This document shows, piece by piece, positions 60,337 through 64,000 of a stretch of 64,000 nt of DNA. The stretch's first letter is position 1; the number at the start of each line of letters is the position of its first letter. The stretch lies in the NCBI GenBank assembly GCA_963669265.1, contig OY769916.1:930001-994000 (forward strand). The letters are read 5' to 3'. The stretch is from SZUA-547 sp963669265. Lineage in GTDB: Bacteria > Pseudomonadota > Alphaproteobacteria > Rhodobacterales > Rhodobacteraceae. The notes under the pieces were generated by a model. That model did not search any database. It was not told the DNA's origin and was given only the letters and a program-made list of their open reading frames with translations. A program made the position numbers and the translations under genes.

Positions 60337-60719
60337 GTCCGGCCTGTTGACGCGGAGCGCATGTCCGCTGGCCCTGATGAAGTCCGCGCGCCGGGCCGCC
60401 GACGATTTTCCGGAATTGGAGGCGCGTTGGCGTTCAGTACGACGCGACAAGCCACCGCTTCGCGCTCGAAGCAGTTATTCGCTGCAAATTGCGCGAATGT
60501 CGCCTTCGGGTCGGATCGGACATGTGGCAGAGGCCGCCCGAACGGCCACTCCGCGGACAAAACAGTCATCTGAGTCTTTTGGTCAGATGACCGGCCGCGA
60601 CCCTAAAACGGACATCTCTAAGCAGTAGATGGGCTGTATCCAAACGCGTGCCGATGGTTCGATCTGGCCCCTACCAGCCATCCACAATTGATTGACCCCC
60701 CGGCCCGAAAAGTGATGAT
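60337..60719. other. Intergenic region with gene relic and dispersed repeat
   Basis: The first 100 bases read LTRSACPLALMKSARRAADD and FPELEARWRSVRR on the plus strand, possibly the end of a gene removed by IS6 copy g. Segment 60541-60617 is the dispersed repeat (CCGCGGACAAAACAGTC, GATGACCGGCCGCGACCC, AACGGACATC). Confidence 0.4.
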
Positions 60720-62246
60720 TCAAACCGGTAGGCCAGCCTTGCGCATTCCATCGACATAACGCTGCAATTCCTTCGGGTTCATGTACGGCTGTGTGCTGGC
60801 CCACGCGTCGATCGAGAATCCCGGATTGGCGCTTAAAAACCTCGCGGCCGCATCGTGCGCTTCGCCAAGACGGCCAAGCTGCGCGAAAACAGCCGCCAAG
60901 AGCCTGTGCGCCTGACCGGGGGAGACCATTCGCTCAAGAGAGTGCAAGGCATCCTGATAGCGCCCCAGATGAAAGTACGTAAATCCGAGGTGCCACCAGA
61001 ACCAATCGGGACAAATCGGGTTCAGACGGATCGCTCTCTGGCAATGACCAAGCGCTTCTTCCTTGCGATCGCAATAAACCAGGAAATCCGCGAAATCGGC
61101 GAGCACATTGGCGTCATTCGGATTTATTAGAAGCGCACGTTCGAATGCGGCGAGGCTTTGCGCACGCCGCCCCATCTGGCCATAGAGGCGACCGAGCACC
61201 CAGTGCGCCAGATATTCTCCGGGGTCCAGCTGCAAGGCGCAGTTCGCCAGATCGCGCGTTTTCCGCCTAACGTTCTCGAGCGGCTCCAGAAGATAGACCT
61301 TGAACCTTTGGAAGTGAAGAAGAGCTAGCGCAGTATAGGCGCGTGCTAGCCTTGGATCGAGTTCGATAGCCTCCTCGTACAGCTTTTGCGCCGTGTCGTA
61401 TCCCGATCCGTGCCGGCGGTGGAAATGTCCCTGAGCCTTTAGGTAGCAGTCATAGGCCGTGAGGTTCGTGTTCGGAATCCCGGCTGTTCGCGACTGCGCT
61501 GATCTCTCGACGGCGCCGTCGAATGACCCAAGGGCATGGACAATCGAACTAACGACTTCGTCCCTGACGGCGAAGATATCGCCGATATCCCGGTCGTAGG
61601 TCTCGGCCCACACGTGGCGGTCGCCGGTGGCGTCTATGAGTTTGGCGGTGATCCGGAGTCGTGATCCGATCCTGCGAACACTGCCTTCGAGTACGAACTG
61701 TGCATCCAATGCTTCGGCTATATCGCGCACTGGACACGACTTGCCCTTGAAAGCGAATGTTGAATTTCGAGAGATGACGGATAGATGAGGGTTTTTCGAC
61801 AGGCCGATGATGATGTCCTCACTAATCCCATCAGCGAAGTATTCTTGGTGCCGATCCTCAGACAGGCTCGCGAACGCCAATACGGCCAACGACAAGCCAT
61901 TTGCTGACCGGGACCTTTTCACTGCGCTCCTAGCGCAGTCGACGTCGGTTTCTATACCGCCAAGGTATCGGTAGCCGCGACCGCGCACGGTTTCAATGAA
62001 TCGCGAATGCTTGGGATCGTCACCGAGTGCGAGGCGCAGGTCATGGACATATTCTTTGATCAGGCCTTCGGAGACGCACAAATGACCCCAAACCCCTCGG
62101 AGAATATCATCTTTAGTCAGTAGGCGGTTTGGATTTGAGACGAACAATCGCAACAGCTGAAATGCTTTATTGCTAGTAGGAACAGGTTTGGAACCATTCC
62201 ACAGCCGCTCATTCGCAACTTCGAGCCTGAATTTCTCCGTGGTCAT
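60720..62246 (-). CDS. ToxR/CadC-like winged-helix regulator with TPR repeats
   Basis: 508 residues. The OmpR/PhoB-type winged helix at 1-100 (TSNKAFQLLRLFVSNPNRLL, VHDLRLALGDDPKHSRFIET) binds DNA. A FlgO/TolB-N-like domain follows (about 115-245; ADGISEDIIIGLSKNPHLSV, VLEGSVRRIGSRLRITAKLI). The C-terminal half has five or six tetratricopeptide repeats (AQKLYEEAIELDPRLARAYT, SLAAFERALLINPNDANVLA, ALGHCQRAIRLNPICPDWFW). No membrane segment is visible, unlike CadC, so it is probably cytoplasmic. Such proteins occur with adenylate cyclase-like or transport genes; the target is unknown. It is divergent from the AapM-type permease gene, which it may control. Confidence 0.88.
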   Translation of the reverse strand: MTTEKFRLEVANERLWNGSKPVPTSNKAFQLLRLFVSNPNRLLTKDDILRGVWGHLCVSEGLIKEYVHDLRLALGDDPKHSRFIETVRGRGYRYLGGIETDVDCARSAVKRSRSANGLSLAVLAFASLSEDRHQEYFADGISEDIIIGLSKNPHLSVISRNSTFAFKGKSCPVRDIAEALDAQFVLEGSVRRIGSRLRITAKLIDATGDRHVWAETYDRDIGDIFAVRDEVVSSIVHALGSFDGAVERSAQSRTAGIPNTNLTAYDCYLKAQGHFHRRHGSGYDTAQKLYEEAIELDPRLARAYTALALLHFQRFKVYLLEPLENVRRKTRDLANCALQLDPGEYLAHWVLGRLYGQMGRRAQSLAAFERALLINPNDANVLADFADFLVYCDRKEEALGHCQRAIRLNPICPDWFWWHLGFTYFHLGRYQDALHSLERMVSPGQAHRLLAAVFAQLGRLGEAHDAAARFLSANPGFSIDAWASTQPYMNPKELQRYVDGMRKAGLPV

Positions 62247-62552
62247 GTCGAAGTCTCACCAACGCTCCAGTCCGTTGAGGCCAGTGAAGGAGGAGATTCA
62301 GAATTTGCCTGCGGAAACGGCGGCAAAATCCACCAAAACTCCACCAGGAATCCACACATGCTGCCTCAGATCACAGCATTATACCAAATGCCGGATAGTG
62401 CGTCATGCGCGTACCACGAGGTGAATTGCGGTCCGTATCCCGAACAGGAACATTCGGCTCGCGAGCGGGCCTGTTGAAGAGTTGGCGATAGGGAAACCAA
62501 CCAAGGACGCCGATTTACCAGAAGCGCCCGGTCGCAAATGAAGGACCGAGCC
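62247..62552. other. Divergent intergenic region
   Basis: Between the TPR regulator and the amino acid permease. No gene. An inverted pair AACAGG/CCTGTT flanks GCTCGCGAGC around 62441-62476. No promoter assigned. Confidence 0.4.
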
Positions 62553-63917
62553 ATGGCTGATAACGACGTCGCATTCGTGCGAACCGAGGAGGCGCCGACG
62601 CTGCTGCCTCCGTCGGAGACAATCGGCTTTTCCGGCTGGATGAAAGCGAACATTTTAGATTCGATTAACGATTTTTCGTCACCCGCGATGGCTTTGAAAT
62701 CGCTGGTGGTGATTGCGCTGACGGTATTATCGCTACTGATCTCCTATGGCGTGATCAGCAGCCTGATTTCATTCCTACTGATCAACGCCACATATTCGGT
62801 GCCCGAGGGGATGAACGGAGCCGACGCCTGTCGCGAAAACGGCGGCGCCTGCTGGCCGTTCATCGCAGCCAAAATGCGTCTGATGATCTACGGCGCCTAT
62901 CCGGGCGAGGAGCTATGGCGGGTCAACTTGGCCTTTTTTCTTCTGGCGGTTGGCGTTGCTTGGGTTGCCTGGGACAAGGCGCCGGCGCGCAAGACTATGG
63001 GCGCGATCATGTTGACCGCATTCCCGGTAGTGGCCTTCGTCCTGTTGACTGGTGGAGCTCTGGAGGGCGGATGGGGCGCGAAAGGCGTTTGGACGGCGGT
63101 TGGCCTCGCGCTGCTAACACTCGGGATCGCAGCGGACCGAGGGTTGGGCGGAGACGCCCTGAGCGCATTTTCGGGAGGATTCAAGGCGGTCGGCGGACTG
63201 ATCTTCGTCGTCGTTGCCTTAAGCGCGTTCTTTTCCATCGAGTTCGGTTTGACGCCGGTGCGCACGGGTCTTTGGGGCGGCTTACTAGTCACCTTCGTCG
63301 TAGCGCTGACGGGCATCGTCGCATCACTTCCCTTAGGCATTTTGCTGGCGCTCGGACGGCGATCGACGCTGCCCACTATACGGATTCTCTCAGTCATCTT
63401 TATCGAATTCTGGCGCGGCGTACCTTTAATCACCGTCCTATTCATGTCCTCAGTAATGCTGCCTTTTTTCCTTCCGCCGGGGACGGAGGTGGACAAGCTT
63501 CTGCGCGCACTTATTGGCTTTGCGCTTTTCTCGTCCGCCTATATGGCGGAGGAAATTCGCGGCGGCTTGCAGGCGATCCCCAACAGCCAGTACGAGGGCG
63601 GCATGTCGCTGGGTTTCAGCTATTGGCAGCAGATGCGTCTGATTGTACTGCCGCAGGCGCTAACACTTGTGATCCCAGGAATCGTCAACAACTTCATCGG
63701 CCTTTTCATGGACACGGTGCTGGTTCTGATCATCGGCCTGTTCGATCTACTTGGCGCCATACAAAACCAGGCGCTCAAGGACCCCGAGTGGATCAACCCC
63801 ACAGCGGGCACTACCGGCTACCTTGTCCTCGCCGCAATCTTCTGGGTGTTTTGTTTCTCCATGTCCCGCTATGCCCACGCGGTTGAGCGCAAACTCCACC
63901 GCGGACACAAGCGCTGA
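62553..63917 (+). CDS. AapM/BztC-type amino acid ABC transporter permease
   Basis: 454 residues, inner membrane. The ATG at 62553 is preceded by AAGGA. Length, the long first periplasmic loop with paired Cys (GADACRENGGACWPF) and a C-terminal BPD domain (LGILLALGRRSTLPTIRILS, EFWRGVPLITVLFMSSVMLP, EEIRGGLQAIPNSQYEGGMS) are those of AapM/BztC, one of two unequal permeases of the general L-amino acid importer. Normally AapJ, AapQ and AapP genes are contiguous. Here neither AapQ upstream nor AapP in the 80 bases downstream is present, so the gene is an orphan in this window. It may pair with subunits encoded elsewhere. Confidence 0.88.
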   Translation: MADNDVAFVRTEEAPTLLPPSETIGFSGWMKANILDSINDFSSPAMALKSLVVIALTVLSLLISYGVISSLISFLLINATYSVPEGMNGADACRENGGACWPFIAAKMRLMIYGAYPGEELWRVNLAFFLLAVGVAWVAWDKAPARKTMGAIMLTAFPVVAFVLLTGGALEGGWGAKGVWTAVGLALLTLGIAADRGLGGDALSAFSGGFKAVGGLIFVVVALSAFFSIEFGLTPVRTGLWGGLLVTFVVALTGIVASLPLGILLALGRRSTLPTIRILSVIFIEFWRGVPLITVLFMSSVMLPFFLPPGTEVDKLLRALIGFALFSSAYMAEEIRGGLQAIPNSQYEGGMSLGFSYWQQMRLIVLPQALTLVIPGIVNNFIGLFMDTVLVLIIGLFDLLGAIQNQALKDPEWINPTAGTTGYLVLAAIFWVFCFSMSRYAHAVERKLHRGHKR

Positions 63918-64000
63918 GCGTGTTGGCTACATATTAAAACCGCAAAACACCGACAATTTTTTGAATTCCAATTCTAAAATAGATGTCCGCTTTCTGGTGC

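Noticed and set aside
1..64000. Prophage or integrative element with att sites
   Set aside because: No integrase, phage structural gene or tRNA-flanked direct repeat was recognised; the mobile DNA is insertion sequences and their relics.

Overview
The window comes from a high-GC Gram-negative bacterium, most likely an alphaproteobacterium. The basis is the MaeB malic enzyme, the Bug/TctA, BCCT, NCS1 and AapM-type transporters, the DUF3726 operon and the DUF3604/HupE cassette, all common in Rhodobacterales and Hyphomicrobiales. The genus cannot be fixed from sequence alone. No rRNA, tRNA, CRISPR array or replication origin was recognised. The region is mainly accessory: metabolic islands separated by insertion sequences and by decayed intergenic DNA.

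Layout. 1-1.45 kb: 3' end of an open reading frame built of helical repeats. 1.5-8 kb: a minus-strand ABC uptake operon of the ProXWV type with an alpha/beta hydrolase, then a PLP enzyme resembling D-cysteine desulfhydrase / L-cysteate sulfo-lyase (CuyA) and a divergent LysR regulator. 8-11.3 kb: decayed IS6 remnants and maeB. 11.4-14 kb: a DUF900-type lipoprotein hydrolase split in two by a 1217-bp IS3-family (IS407-like) element. 15.1-19.8 kb: a two-gene unit encoding a 1058-residue protein (acidic coil, two peptidoglycan-binding domains, Ig-like repeats) and a 399-residue partner, neither with a signal peptide. 20-25 kb: an IS1182-derived MITE, a SYLF lipoprotein-like gene and a DUF3604-PpiC-HupE operon. 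25-29 kb: IS6, a tripartite tricarboxylate transporter whose TctA is cut by a second copy of the 1217-bp IS, and an ankyrin protein. 30-34 kb: a periplasmic binding protein beside an unusual fusion of sensor modules to an MFS transporter. 35-43.6 kb: a tightly overlapped catabolic operon (aldehyde dehydrogenase, M19 dipeptidase, unknown 561-residue protein, DUF3726, Ldh2-type dehydrogenase, BCCT carrier) with a divergent LysR gene. 43.7-46.4 kb: IS1182 and IS6. 46.7-49.7 kb: an operon of a 44-residue protein, a CesT-like type III secretion chaperone and a large probable effector. 50-55.7 kb: four IS6 pieces around a Na/Pi cotransporter and a truncated DUF11 adhesin. 55.7-59.3 kb: NCS1 permease, hydantoin/Asp-Glu racemase and GntR regulator. 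59.8-64 kb: a deleted IS6, a ToxR/CadC-like TPR regulator and an orphan AapM-type amino acid permease.

The genes fall into three themes. One is uptake and breakdown of small N- and S-containing organics (ProXWV with CuyA-like lyase; BCCT with dehydrogenases and dipeptidase; NCS1 with racemase; AapM). The second is proteins apparently meant for delivery out of the cell (chaperone/effector pair; the peptidoglycan-binding/Ig-like pair; possibly the repeat protein at the left edge). The third is active genome rearrangement: at least seven IS6 copies or derivatives, two near-identical 1217-bp IS3-family copies, one IS1182 element and its MITE, with several genes broken at their edges.

The strongest candidates for undescribed biology are the 46.7-49.7 kb chaperone/effector operon, the 15.1-19.8 kb pair, and the 36.9-42.7 kb catabolic operon with its unknown 561-residue protein.
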